A stretch of DNA of 64,000 bases from Rhizoclosmatium globosum. Taxonomy: Eukaryota > Chytridiomycota > Chytridiomycetes > Chytridiales > Chytriomycetaceae. The DNA lies in the NCBI GenBank assembly GCA_002104985.1, contig MCGO01000015.1:496001-560000 (forward strand), in the 5' to 3' direction. Each line of letters opens with the position of its first letter. Within the stretch, counting starts at the first letter, position 1. Under the pieces are notes generated by a model. The model searched no databases and was not told the origin of the DNA. It worked only from the letters and a program-made list of their open reading frames with translations. Below are positions 30,738 through 41,688 of the stretch, one piece after another. The translations under genes were made by a program, and so were the position numbers.

Positions 30738-33501
30738 TCAGCATTCCTTCTTATTTAGATTCCTCATCTCTTCTTTGAACTTTTCGGCTTTTTCTTGGAG
30801 CTCCTTAATGGTATCCTTCATAAAGATCCGCATGGCACGAATCTCCCGCAATGTTCCAAACTGGGCTGTATTTAATGGCTGGTCATTCTTGAGACAGATA
30901 ATCAGTTGCATTTATGGGAAAAAAGGAGATGATCATACCATAATCGCATTCTTCACCAACTCAGGACTTCGAGTGAACGTTGTAAAATAATGCAGCAGGA
31001 ACAATCCGCAATCACAGTAATTCAGCTGATCCTGAACTTTTGCATACTTCACATACGTCTTTGGCAACGTTAAATCAGGTAGAACAGAGGATAGGTCGAT
31101 TTGAAGTTTATCTTTAGCTTCCACAAGAAGATAGGACATGAGATTCTTTCCAACATTTGGATGTGATCCTCTTAAGGAGTCGAAAATGAACACCGTACAG
31201 CTATCGGAATTATAATTGTCGTCAGTGAAATAACAATTGAACAACAAGGCAACTCAACTCATCATCCCCAATTTTCGAGGAATTTCTCGTGGCAATATCT
31301 TCCTCCGCGACAATATCGATAATCATATCATCCGGCAAGGATTCATCAACAACAATAACATCCTTCTCCCTCTCCTTCCTCGCCTTCTCCTCCTCCATCC
31401 GCCGATACTTATTTAACAGCGCTCCTGGATTCCAAATCACAGCCAAATACCAATGCACACGCTCATTAATCGGAACCACCAGAAACTTTTTCGAAAACAC
31501 ATCCACTTTCTTTGTCCACGACCTCACTTTCCCAAACGTCTCTTCAATATTCAGTTTCCTATTTTTTCAAAAACCAAGTCAGTAAATACAAAAAGCTCAA
31601 GAGAGGGACCGTCTCTCTCCTCACCCAACACTTCCGTCCTCCCGTGTCGTGAGTGATTGATAAAAGAACGTGTTGAAGATGTGAAACGAATCTTGGGTTT
31701 TCATGGAATACGTGTTTGTAGACCATCGTATGTAAAACTCAATCAGCGAGTCGTTGAGGAATTCACCCTCCTTCAGACGATCGATATCCTGAGTGTGTAG
31801 CGTTACGAGGTTTGCGCCTTGTGCTGGGTATATGATTGCGACTTCGTTTCGGGCGATTGGTTTCGGTGTTATGGTTATTGGTTTTGGTTTTTGAAAGGGA
31901 GGAGGGTCGGGTAGTTTTATGAAAGGTTTTGGCTGAATTTGTAGAGGTGGGGCAGGTTTTGGTGTGTTGAATTGGTGTACAGGTAATGCCGCGAATCCAG
32001 ACTTTGGTTTCTCTATAGCAGGGCTAGAACCCGTTGATATCGATACAGGATGCCCAAAATTGATCTGAAGAGGAGTATTTGACGGTAAAGGAATACTTGG
32101 CTTTGGTTTCACATCATCCTTTCGCCAGAGCGTTGATGTATTCCGTAACAGTTCTGTCTTCTTCGCAGGCGAACTATCGCAATCAACAGAGATAGTTTCG
32201 TGATTTGATTTGATCGGTCGAATGGATGTGGCTTGAATAATGGATTTAAGTGAAGTAATAGTTGGCTTCTTGGGATTCTTTTCACGAAAAGCACGAAGTG
32301 CCTCGAGATGTTTTTGGAATGAATCATTTCCTATCGACAAGTCGTTTTTCATTCCCAAATGCGCCATGAACTTCATGTTGGACGTATTAGCTTTCTCGTA
32401 CAAGAATACCCAAGATGAATTTGACTTAAACAGTTGTAGAGCAGCAAGAGTAGTTTCGCCCGTGCGAAACGCCTTCATCTGTTCAAACAAAGCTAAATCA
32501 TGACATGACACACAAGCAAAAGCCACCAAACAATATTCTTACATTTTCTCTATTCACACGGAAAGTATGCAATATACTGCCTTGAAACTGCAACATTGCT
32601 GGTGAACTCGTTTCAATAACGCTCAGTTTGAGGGGCCCATCGAATATCATTTGTATGGTTCCATTTATCAGTTGCATCAATCCCTCACATACAAGGCTGT
32701 CCCCTATACTGAACCCAGTCACTGGCTCGATTCCTTCCCATTCAATTCGAGCTGCTGGCTTAACATTTTTCGAGACTGTTTCCTCGTCGTCGCTGACCAA
32801 ACTAATAGGTTCAGGTGCTGAATCCACACTCGACGGTGCCGTATTACTCGTGAACTGGTCCAAATATTCGCCAAAAGTAGACGAACTCATGCTTTTCAGA
32901 TCGTCACCAGACAATCCAACTCCATTCATAAACTGTAGTGCTGATGGACTTGATTTGAACTGAAAAACAAGAATCAAATCTTTCCCCCCATTATTTCTAT
33001 CATCCCCGTCGGTGAAGACGGTGTATATAGAACTCGTATCTAATAGTAATGGCATAAATCGCGATACGGACCGTTTCAACAGCACACATACCTTGCTTTT
33101 GTCAATCTTGAACGAATGCTTCTTATTGGAACCAATCTTTATGTTCATCACGTTTCCATCACTTCGAAGAACGATATCCCCAGTTCCTTGCCATGGCGTG
33201 TAAGAGTCCTTCCCCGAACAGACAGTGCCCAATACACTGAAGAGACGCCCATCCTGGCGGAGTATCACGACCGTGGGACGTCTTTGGCCGCTTTTGGTCC
33301 GGTTCTAAGAGAGAATGAGCGATTGAAAACTTGGGAAGAAGGGCAAGATACCATCGACGCTCCGTTGATCTGGGGAGGACCTTGGCTTTTCTGGAAATCC
33401 TAATCGCTGGTGAATTGCATGGTTGAATGATTCTGTTTCTGTGAATGTAGTTTCGAGAGTTGACGCGAGGCTTCGGCGGGTGGGATGTAGTTTGGAGGCA
33501 T
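30738..33501 (-). CDS. Ulp2/SENP6-7-like SUMO protease, copy 3 (largest)
   Basis: The proposed 5' exon starts MPPNYIPPAEASRQLSK. An exon beginning NRTKSGQRRPTVVILRQ leads into a beta-rich N-terminal domain (IVLRSDGNVMNIKIGSNKKH, FKIDKSKVCVLLKRSV) and a second module (GPLKLSVIETSSPAMLQFQ). A Pro/Lys-rich linker follows, then the protease: [58 protein letters not shown] (His), VFIFDSLRGSHPNVGK (Asp), [19 protein letters not shown] (Cys), REIRAMRIFMKDTIKELQ and a short Lys-rich end. An insertion with EEEKARKEREKDVIVVDES lies between His and Asp, as in Ulp2-type enzymes whose catalytic domains are split by charged loops. The triad is complete. Domains are closest to copy 2. Confidence 0.86.
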
Positions 33502-33540
33502 TGTTTGGTGATGGTTTCTTTCTTTTTGTGTTCTTGTTCT

Positions 33541-35150
33541 TTACTTTATTGTTTCAATAGTACTTTTGATAACTGTTCTCATTCGTCGAATATCTCGGAG
33601 GGATCCAAACGCAGCCGTGTTGATGGGCTCTCCTTTCTGTTCGGTAATGGATTAAGATTTAAGTGCAAAACTCGGTAATTGAATCATACCAGCGCTGCCT
33701 GAGCGACCTCTTCAGATCGCTTTATCATCAAAGAAAAATGATGCAGCAAGAACAGACCGCAATCGCAATAATTCAACTGGTCTTGTACCTGTCCGAAAAT
33801 GTGAATCCAAAAAATAACAAAACAGAAACAATAAATCGTACCTTAACATTAACCACTTTTAAATCTCTCTCAACGACGACTCCCAGCTTCTCAAATGCTT
33901 CCAGCCTCAGATAGCTCATCAACGTCCTTCCAACCATGAGATGCTTCCCTTGCAGCGAGTCGAATATAAGTACAGAACATCCCGACGATTCGGCCATTCC
34001 TTCACGTGGTATTAACAGTGCTCCAGGGTTCCAGACGACCGCCAGATACCAATGCAACTGCTCGTTGATGGGTACAACCAGGAACCGTTTCGTGAATAGA
34101 TTCACTTTCCTCGTCCATCGATGCACACGTTTGTAGTTTGTTTCAATGGGTATCTTTCTGTGATAACGATGTGTGAGATTGTTTCAGAAACTCTGGTTTT
34201 GGCACCCACCTGTTGAGTTCATCGCGAGCCATCAATTGGGAATAGAAAAATGTGTTAAATACGTGAAAGTTATCTGAAGCTGGTGCAGGTGCATGCGTGT
34301 TGATTGTGTATCTATAGTCTTTGGGGTTAGTTATTGATCTTGAATCCAAGAGGATCTCCTCTACCGTATCCAAAACTCTATCAGTGTATCATTCAGAAAC
34401 TGGCCTTTCTTTAATCGCGCGAGATCTTGTTTGAATAGTGTAACAGCGTTGATTCCAGACGGTGGGTATGTAAGTACACTGTGGAAGCCTGTCATCAGAA
34501 ACAAATCTCAAATGATGAATCTCACAATCCCTCTCGAGGCAGATCTTCAGGTCCATCGTCGTCCACTTCAGACACGGTGCCCTCCGTTTTTGTCGGCGAA
34601 AGTTTCGGACTTTCAAACGTTCCTTCTCGGAAGCTTCTCCCCTCGTTTCCTCTTTTCGGTAATTCGTTGCTACTGATTTCAGTATCCTGCGTTAAACCAA
34701 GTCCAACGAGCTCCAATGATTCAATCCGCTTCAATTCTTGGACAACATCGTCACTTGATCCCACTCCCGAACAATCTTCATATACGCGTCGAAAGTGCTC
34801 TCACTAAATGTACCGAGCTTTAGCTACAACGTCAATCAGAACAATCCGATCGTAACCTGAGATCAAACATTCGCCCGCAAACTCGTCCAAGAAACACCCC
34901 ACGAAGATACTTTGGAGGAGAAACCTAACACGATAATCCCATTATCTTGAAGAGTGAAATGCAGGATTCCGTCGGTTTCTGTGCGATGGACCTGTTGGAG
35001 ATAATGATAAGGGGTAACGCTGCGAAGGGCCAAGACACACCTTAGCTGCCGCTGGTGCCAAAGATAAGGTTTGTGGGCCTATGTGAAGGTGGACAAAGCC
35101 ACGGTTGAGCGAAGGGACAGAGAGGGACATCCGTCTGATGTGAGCAACGC
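33541..35150 (-). CDS. Ulp2/SENP6-7-like SUMO protease, copy 4 (diverged, compact)
   Basis: The shortest member. The catalytic domain is clear: TLFKQDLARLKKGQFLND, FHVFNTFFYSQLMARDELNR, VPINEQLHWYLAVVWNPGAL (His), [16 protein letters not shown] (Asp), [19 protein letters not shown] (Cys), ending INTAAFGSLRDIRRMRTVI. Loop insertions between His and Asp are much smaller than in copies 1-3. Upstream exons toward 35150 include ILHFTLQDNGIIVLGFSSKV and FLDEFAGECLISGYDRIVLI, which fit the beta-rich N-terminal module of the other copies. The exact start is not resolved; 35150 is the approximate outer limit. It begins 40 bp beyond the proposed copy 3 start codon, so the array is tightly packed. The triad is intact. 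Confidence 0.78.
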
Positions 35151-35961
35151 AGCGTCCGACGGGATCAAGCAAATAGAAGTGGTAGAGATAATGTGAATGA
35201 CGATTTGGTTCTTGGTTGGTGATGACTGAAGGATCTGTTTTGTTTCCTTTTAGTCGCATTAGTTTTGATGGAGAAATAAAAGAAATAAGACGGATCATCC
35301 TTTTGGCGACAATAATTGACATAACTACAATAATAATTGGAGAGTCAGTTGCAGTCGTAGAACCATTGCGTTACAGGAAGGGAAAATCAAAGACTCAGGA
35401 ATCAGTCTTGGAAGTTGGCATCTGCCGATTCAACAAGACTAGCGCCTCTTTCACTCAAGCTTACGAAGGAAACAAGACCCCGTTTAGAAAGAGAGGTTAA
35501 AAGGGATGGCCTCCTCCATCAACAAGTAAAACATTCTTCAAGGTCAAGTTCAAGATGATGGTGAATGCTATGCTGAAGGGAATATTATGAATGATCCTTG
35601 GTCTTTTTAAAAAAGAAATGAAGTTTTTCGATCGACGAGGTACCTGAACTCTTTGTGTTGAGGGAATTTTACGCCACAATAAAAAAGTTACAGCCTCGCT
35701 CATGTGTGCCTTTATGAAAGAGTTAAAAATCAGAAGGATGCACTTATATGCATTTTAATGGCAGCCGTCGACTATGCATAATTCAGGAAGATTAAGATTT
35801 ATACCTTGAAGTTGTTGCCCTTCTGGTTGCCCCAGCAATGGCCAACTGTCAGATTTCCGACTGTATTCTTTTAATTTCAATAAGATAATTATGTGTTGAA
35901 TACCAGAGAACAGTTGGAAGATGAAAGAAGATTAGTTGGAATTCACGCTCTTGCAACACAC
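35150..35961. other. Intergenic, no supported gene
   Basis: About 800 bp between the fourth Ulp2-like gene and tRNA-Leu. Short open frames on both strands lack recognisable domains or splice context. AT-rich; no TIR pair seen. Confidence 0.5.
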
Positions 35962-36043
35962 GGGCAGATGGCCGAGCGGTCCAAGGCGTCACGTTAAGGC
36001 CGTGATCTATTCGTAGGCGTGGGTTCGAATCCCACTCTGCTCA
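35962..36043 (+). tRNA. tRNA-Leu (AAG)
   Basis: An 82-nt class II tRNA. The acceptor GGGCAGA pairs with TCTGCTC (one G-T pair). D arm GCCGAGCGGTCCAAGGC. Anticodon stem TCACG/CGTGA around loop TTAAGGC gives anticodon AAG. An extra arm and a T arm GTGGG-TTCGAAT-CCCAC follow, with discriminator A. No intron. Confidence 0.95.
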
Positions 36044-36800
36044 CGTATTTTGGCGGCAGACTTCGCGGCGGCAGGGAAGGTTTGGTTGTCAAAGTGGGTG
36101 AAGGAATTTCCAGCTCTTATTCAACGTGTTCTCTGCACCGCCATGTTTCAGCAATTCATTCAAATGAAATACAACAGCTTGTTTACGTTACTTGACGTCA
36201 ATGTGTGTGTTGGGAAAGTTGTGTGATTTCAATGCAATTTCATTTTATCATCTTATCATAGTCTTCTTGCCTTCAAATTGTTCTCTTAAAATTAATATAT
36301 CTGGTTGACGGACCGGTGCTTTATCGCTTTATCCATCGACTGGGAGACAAAGTTTTGTTCTTTTTGACCCAACAAAGCTGAAAACGGGGCAATTATCCAC
36401 TAACGTAAATGTGATGTCTTGATCTTATTTGAAATGATGTGGCCATACTGTGTTTTCTTGAATGCTGTCAGATTCCTAAACTTAAACTGTTCTAGCAGCC
36501 AAGTCTTGCGGTATAAAATTCAAGTTCAGATGCACGGAAGAGAAGAGGAAGAGAAGAGTTTTCGATAAGCTATTATTTCAGCTGGTGTTTGATATCTTTC
36601 CAGAATTGGCTGTATTGAATTTCTTGATTAATAATTTGAAGTCCCACCTCTCAGGATGCCCACAACGTCAATCCATTAGATCTGAACGGTAGTCAGTTTT
36701 ATGCTTACGACAGAGAATGCCATCTTTTACATTTCGTCCTTTCCAAGCAACGTAAAATTCAAACGCGAAACAGTGACATACCATATGACCCAAGCCATCA
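36044..36800. other. Intergenic, no supported gene
   Basis: About 750 bp of AT-rich sequence after tRNA-Leu with no coding signal, inverted repeat or RNA gene that I can support. Confidence 0.45.
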
Positions 36801-36806
36801 GGAATA

Positions 36807-37080
36807 CTATACTCCAGCGAAATATCCGGCATATCCTATAATTCTTGCCACTGTCCGCAAATCCATTCGATTGAAATTGTCTCCCAAGCATGAATTTAAT
36901 CGCGTTCGCACAAGAAGTCCCTGTTCCAAACGAATATCAATGCACTGATCCATCACTTCCTTCAAAATCAATTGATTCGCAAATAAGGTCGCTTTCGGTA
37001 ATAGAGTGACCGGCACCTTTACTATGGAAGAAAACTTGTTTCATTCCAACCTCGCACAACCAATTCAAACCTGGTCCCCC
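36807..37080 (-). pseudogene. Relic of a BTB/BACK-type gene
   Basis: A short fragment, FANQLILKEVMDQCIDIRLEQ, resembles the helix after the BTB domain in the larger relic at 37.5-38.8 kb (FSNQLMVKALRDQCLDYCLN) and in the intact gene at 59-60.5 kb (FADELVLGELVAQCVKYCRR). Flanking parts (for example VARIIGYAGYFAGV) cannot be aligned further. No start codon, BTB core or TLDc domain is attached, so it is a decayed piece of the same family. Confidence 0.5.
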
Positions 37081-37101
37081 ACCTGCTAGGACTGCATAAA
37101 A

Positions 37102-37174
37102 CGAGCGTACCAGGGGTCGAACCTGGAATCTCTTGATTCGTAGTCAAGCGCGGTAACCATTTTGCCATACGCCC
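37102..37174 (-). tRNA. tRNA-Arg (ACG)
   Basis: A 73-nt tRNA on the minus strand. The acceptor GGGCGTA pairs with TACGCTC. Anticodon stem CTTGA/TCAAG with loop CTACGAA gives anticodon ACG. T arm CCAGG-TTCGACC-CCTGG, discriminator G. No intron. Confidence 0.93.
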
Positions 37175-37549
37175 GTGATGTTCTTTGCACATTAAGTGTT
37201 ACACATTGTTTTGCGAATACACACCACGAATGTACACAATAACAATAAATAAATCATGTTTATTTAATAAGGATCGTTAAAGATTGTACTCTCTGAACGG
37301 AGAAAACAAAGTTTATCTCACCTACCGTAGTAGAAGGCCAAAAAGGGCGCGTAAATAGGAAGCTTTTATTGACATTATGGTAGCTTTGTTGAAGTTTGCA
37401 TACATGGTTGGTGACAATACTTAATTTGATTTATTCGAGAAAGCACATTCTTACATGAATTTAAATACTTCATACTCTATAATTTACAAGAAGATGACTT
37501 TCCAGTTCCAGTGACATTGCGTGTATCCGTTCCCAAAAACCTGTCAGGC

Positions 37550-38808
37550 GTGCGTCGCTGAAATCATACGATTTGGGTGCAAAAGGCAGTTTTTCCATCA
37601 ATTCTGAGATCATTCCCAGTTCCAAACGTAGGACCATAGTCTCCTCGTATGGCTTTTTTCAGATAAAGACAAGGTGGAAGGTCAAGACATCATTCTTGTT
37701 GACTTTAAAGAGAAATGCTTCCGTTGCTTGCTTTGTAGATCCGTATTCCCATGCAGAGTCGCAGTAGCCACCAAAGACATGCCGTTCTCTGACTGAACAA
37801 GAGTCAAAGTATATCTGTCCCATCACAGACACGATGGAACTCTGTATTCGAAAATCCGTATCGAGAAGCCCGAAATAAGAGTTTCCCTTCTCAGGCTCAT
37901 ACACATCAGTTTGCTTTGATGCTATTCCAAAGCAAAGACGTCCTCGTTCGTCTGGAGAATCGCAGACTCTTGAAAAATACTTGCCCCAATTCTTGTTTCC
38001 AATGATGGGACTTTAAAATACACCTCCAATATGGAAACCAAGTATTCGTCGAGAATGGAAACATATGGGTAGACCAACGACTCAAAGTCCTCTGAAGACA
38101 TTGTCATGATGTTTATAACAGAGACCAAGTATTTGATCATTGACGAGCCATTGCAACATCAAAATCATCGGGTATTCCAGATTCAATACTAATTTCATCA
38201 CAGCCTTGAGCCGCTTTGACCCAAGCAATCGCAATTCTCCATCGCTGAACAGCAGTAAACGGTTCAAAAGTGAGAACCAACTCAATTGATCCGTATCCAT
38301 ATCTGCCAAAATATCAAACCACATTGAACACTCTTTGGCAAATCATCCATCACTTTAATGAGTGCATTCACCCTCACATCAGATCGACACAGTCTCTCAC
38401 CCAACACAAAGATTTCAAACGCATTGTCGACAGAAAGCCCGAAATTCAAACAGTAATCAAGGCATTGGTCTCGCAAAGCCTTCACCATGAGTTGATTCGA
38501 AAACATGGCAACGCTTGTGAGTAAGTCTGACGGGACGTTACTTTGCCGCAGTACAAGAACTCAAGGATGATGTTGAAGGTGTCAACGTCGACGTCGGGGT
38601 GAGAGATGATGGATCGAATGAATTTGTCCTTGTTGATGGTGGATGGAAGTTGAGTAGTACTCTCTGATGCATTCCATCGGGCAGCAAGGGCAGTCTTGTA
38701 GAAATCGCAGGACTGAGCAGGATGTTTGCGTGGGCCCAAATCGGAGTCTTTGATTCGCCAATGAGAAGGAGAACATCTGCGAATCTTCGTTCTACGTAGA
38801 GCATTCAT
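37550..38808 (-). pseudogene. Degenerate BTB-TLDc gene
   Basis: Homologous to the intact gene at 59059-60471, but broken in several places. The BTB start reads RRFADVLLLIGESKTPIWAH in one frame, then CDFYKTALAARWNASE and ISHPDVDVDTFNIILEFLYC continue in another. FSNQLMVKALRDQCLDYCLN and FEIFVLGERLCRSDV follow after a further shift. TLDc-like pieces (GQIYFDSCSVRERHVFGGYC and TEAFLFKVNKNDVLTF) end the region. At least three frame changes without splice signals separate the parts. It lies between two tRNA genes in a gene-poor stretch. Not expected to make a protein. Confidence 0.8.
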
Positions 38809-39138
38809 GAACTCATTGTTTGCGTTGGTGATTGTGCAATGAGCTCAACGTTGCTTGGCTCTTGCCTAGCATGTCTTTCAAAAAGGAATCGTTCAACAAC
38901 AAAGATATAATATTTATAGAATAAGTTAAGTGGGAACTCTGGCGACTATATTCAGTAAATCCGGATTCCAGTGTGAGTGTAAAATGAATAATGCATGGAT
39001 CATTCCTTCAATATTTGGTGAATGAACGAGGTTCTATGTGACGCAAAAGCCAAGCAGAAGGAGAGTTCCTTGGATGAGTCATCAAACACGTTTTTCCATT
39101 TATCCAGTCACCACCGCCACAAATCCAATCAAAAAACA
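38809..39138. other. Intergenic, no supported gene
   Basis: About 330 bp of promoter-like, AT-rich sequence upstream of the BTB relic (minus) and the small plus-strand frame at 39139. Nothing further is recognisable. Confidence 0.4.
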
Positions 39139-39568
39139 ATGCAGCGGCTGTCGCTCCTGAGTTCTCGCCGCAGCCGATCGACGCTTTCGCGATCACAGTC
39201 GAACCCGTCGATGCCCGAGGCGTCCACGGCGCTCCGGTCGGCGTGGATTGGCATTGAGCGCGTTGGTTCAACGAACAAGATCGAAGCACCGACGATGGCG
39301 CGATCGCAGACGACACCTGTTTCTAATTTGACGTTGAAGTTGAGTGCGGAAGATAAGAAGAAACTGAGGAACAGAATGAGTGGTCCAGTTGGTTTCGTCT
39401 TCAATCAAGGAAGAGACTGTCAGTGAGTTGGCTGGGTTGCCTGAGTTGAATGTGAATGCGAATGTGAATGCAATGGCACAGAAGGAAGCAGTCTTGCCTA
39501 GACTCGGACTGGTTCCTTCTTCTATTTGCTTTTCACTGGTTGGAATAAAGCTCCACCAAATACAATGA
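39139..39568 (+). CDS. Possible small hypothetical protein
   Basis: An open frame starts MQRLSLLSSRRSRSTLSRSQ and runs to about 39426. A second frame (LAGLPELNVNANVNAMAQ) continues to a TGA at 39566-39568, directly overlapping the start codon of the PITH gene. A short intron around 39370-39425 could join them, but the signals are weak. No domain is recognised. It may instead be 5' sequence of the PITH gene. Confidence 0.25.
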
Positions 39569-40740
39569 GTCATCACACTCGCACTCGCACTCGGGCGCTT
39601 GTGGCCACGAATCGCACGACCACGACCACAACCACGACCACGACCACGATGGACCAGACCGGTTTGTTTGTTTGTTGTTCCTTGTTCCCCCAACCAACTT
39701 CCAACCAACCACACTCCTCCGATCTCAAACCAGTGGCGCTGAATTCACCCTGTACAAACACATTGACATTGACAACATTCGCACGTTCAACGAAGCCGTG
39801 CCTGGTTCGGGAAAGACTGTCTTTAAGAGCTACGAGGAACGACTGGATGACTCAAAGGTACCTACTACTTCACACACGTTGAAAGAACCAGTGAAGAAAC
39901 GAATGAACAATAGTCTAAAGAATGGAGGTCTGACCGGGCTCGACTTGTGGACCTACGAAGTCTGACTGACGATCCGACTGAAGGAAAGGACGAAACTGAA
40001 TCAGTGCAAAGTTGGAGGTTGGATGATGTGAATGAGCCATCATCAGATTCATCGTTAACACATTGATTCAATCTGACACACTCACACATTTGCGTTCCAG
40101 TTTGTCGAATCAGATGCAGACGACCAGTTGATCATCTTTATTCCGTAAGTGTACCTCCCAATTCATATTCTAACCCACACTAACATTCAACCCAGATTCA
40201 CTGGAAACGTGAAACTCAAATCAATCGCCATCCGCGGCTTTGGCGAACACTCTCCCTCCTCCATGAAAGCGTAACGACTCATCTATTCGACGCGCCTCAA
40301 AATCTAACGATCCTCAAAACACAAAGATACATCAACCGCGAAGACGTTGACTTTTCAACAGTCGAATCCATCACAACCGCAGACCAAGAATGGGAGCTAA
40401 TCGATCCAACAGTAAACACCCTCTCCGAGTAAGCACACAACCCCATTTCCCAATCCTTTCAGACTCACACACTCTCTCCATCCCACATTCAAAGCATCCC
40501 CGAATACCCAACGCGTCTCACGAAATTCGGAAACGTTCGAAATTTGACACTCTTCTTCCCTGGAAACGTGTCAATGACGATGTCACGCGAATCACGTATA
40601 TTGGACTCAAGGGGGAATGGACGCCTGTGAATAAGGATCCGATTATTGCGATATACGAGGCGGCGGCGAATCCTGCGGATCACAAGAAGATTCAGGGGTG
40701 GATTCTGTTGGGAATGCTATTCAATAAAGCCGGCTTATGA
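39565..40740 (+). CDS. PITH-domain protein (PITHD1-like)
   Basis: Six exons: about 39565-39660, 39734-39857, 40101-40144, 40196-40270, 40327-40428, 40495-40740. The PITH domain is unmistakable: LYKHIDIDNIRTFNEAVPGS, VFKSYEERLDDSKFVESDAD, DQLIIFIPFTGNVKLKSIAI, YINREDVDFSTVES, EYPTRLTKFGNVRNLTLFFP, then ITYIGLKGEWTPVN and ANPADHKK. PITH is the proteasome-interacting domain also found in TXNL1. Two frame problems are visible. The His-rich N-terminus expected for the family (HSHSHSGACGHESHDHDHNH) lies in a frame different from the only upstream ATG. After LFFPGN the frame also shifts by one base before NDDVTRITYIG. As both sides are well conserved, sequencing error is as likely as real damage. 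The second intron (243 bp) is unusually long here. Confidence 0.85.
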
Positions 40741-40808
40741 TAACTTGCGATACGAGTAAAGGTTCAGGGTGGATTCTGTGGGAAGGCTATTTAATAGAAT
40801 CTACTTAG
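40688..40808. repeat. Imperfect tandem duplication at the 3' end of the PITH gene
   Basis: The last about 50 bp of the PITH coding sequence (ATTCAGGGGTGGATTCTGTT to AAGCCGGCTTA) is repeated about 24 bp later with small indels and substitutions (GTTCAGGGTGGATTCTGTGG to GAATCTACTTA). The first copy contains the stop codon. Confidence 0.7.
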
Positions 40809-41085
40809 GAACTCTCCTTCTATGTGGATAATTGATGCAATGCCAAGTATGTCGTCCAATTGATTATTTAGTGCCAATTCGAGAATAACCTTTCCAAATG
40901 TTGGTTGCCTTCGTCAAACCCAACACTCCTTCTTCCGTCGCCACCACGAAAACGACCTCAATCTTCGTAACAGTGTGTCTATAATCTTTATTGGAAGGTG
41001 TAAAAGGACACAAAGCGTCAATCTGAATGTGAAACACCAGCACCCCCACACCAAAATCACCAAGGCCAAGTCAAAAAAGCGTGCA

Positions 41086-41157
41086 CTCCCATACGGGGAA
41101 TCGAACCCCGACCGCCGCCGTGAAAGGGCGGAATCCTGACCGTTGGACTATATGGGA
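41086..41157 (-). tRNA. tRNA-Glu (TTC)
   Basis: A 72-nt tRNA on the minus strand. The acceptor TCCCATA pairs with TATGGGA. Anticodon stem CCGCC/GGCGG with loop CTTTCAC gives anticodon TTC. T arm CGGGG-TTCGATT-CCCCG, discriminator G. No intron. Confidence 0.95.
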
Positions 41158-41688
41158 TTTGATCCCTATTCTGATTTATAAACTATGAAATTTTAGCCGT
41201 CACGGACATTCAACACAGGCGTACAGCCCTCAGACTTCACCAAAGCTTAATCTGCATGCGAAAAATGATGAAGATGTCGCTCAAGATGTATTTTCAACCG
41301 CGGTTTGGGAGATATCAAGAGATTTCACCAAGCATGGTGGGTGTTACACAGACTCCGTTCAAGGTACACCTGCCATGTTTTACGTGTCTGACACATTTGA
41401 TTGATTGCATATATTTACAATTGTCGATTCTATGGGTATAGATACCTTCTTTAATGAATTCACCAGGAATACTGTGAATCTTGATTATCATAAAGATCTT
41501 TATGATTAAATGAAATCATACTGTTTAGTTTATAGCATAGTATGACATTGCGATTGTTAATTCCTTGTTTTTGTATGATGGTTTATTTCTGTGTAATCAT
41601 TTCAACCGTTTCAAATCAACCCAATCAAATCTTCTCTCTCAAAACTTCCAGTTGCGTCTCACGACACAAACACAAGAAAGTCTCCAAA
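41158..41688. other. Intergenic, pirin promoter region
   Basis: About 530 bp of AT-rich sequence between tRNA-Glu and the pirin start codon. I see no gene, TIR or RNA. Confidence 0.45.

Noticed and set aside
40864..41049. Minus-strand open frame of 61 codons with a plausible-looking peptide
   Set aside because: No domain, no splice context and immediately next to tRNA-Glu; may be a decayed fragment, but I cannot support it.
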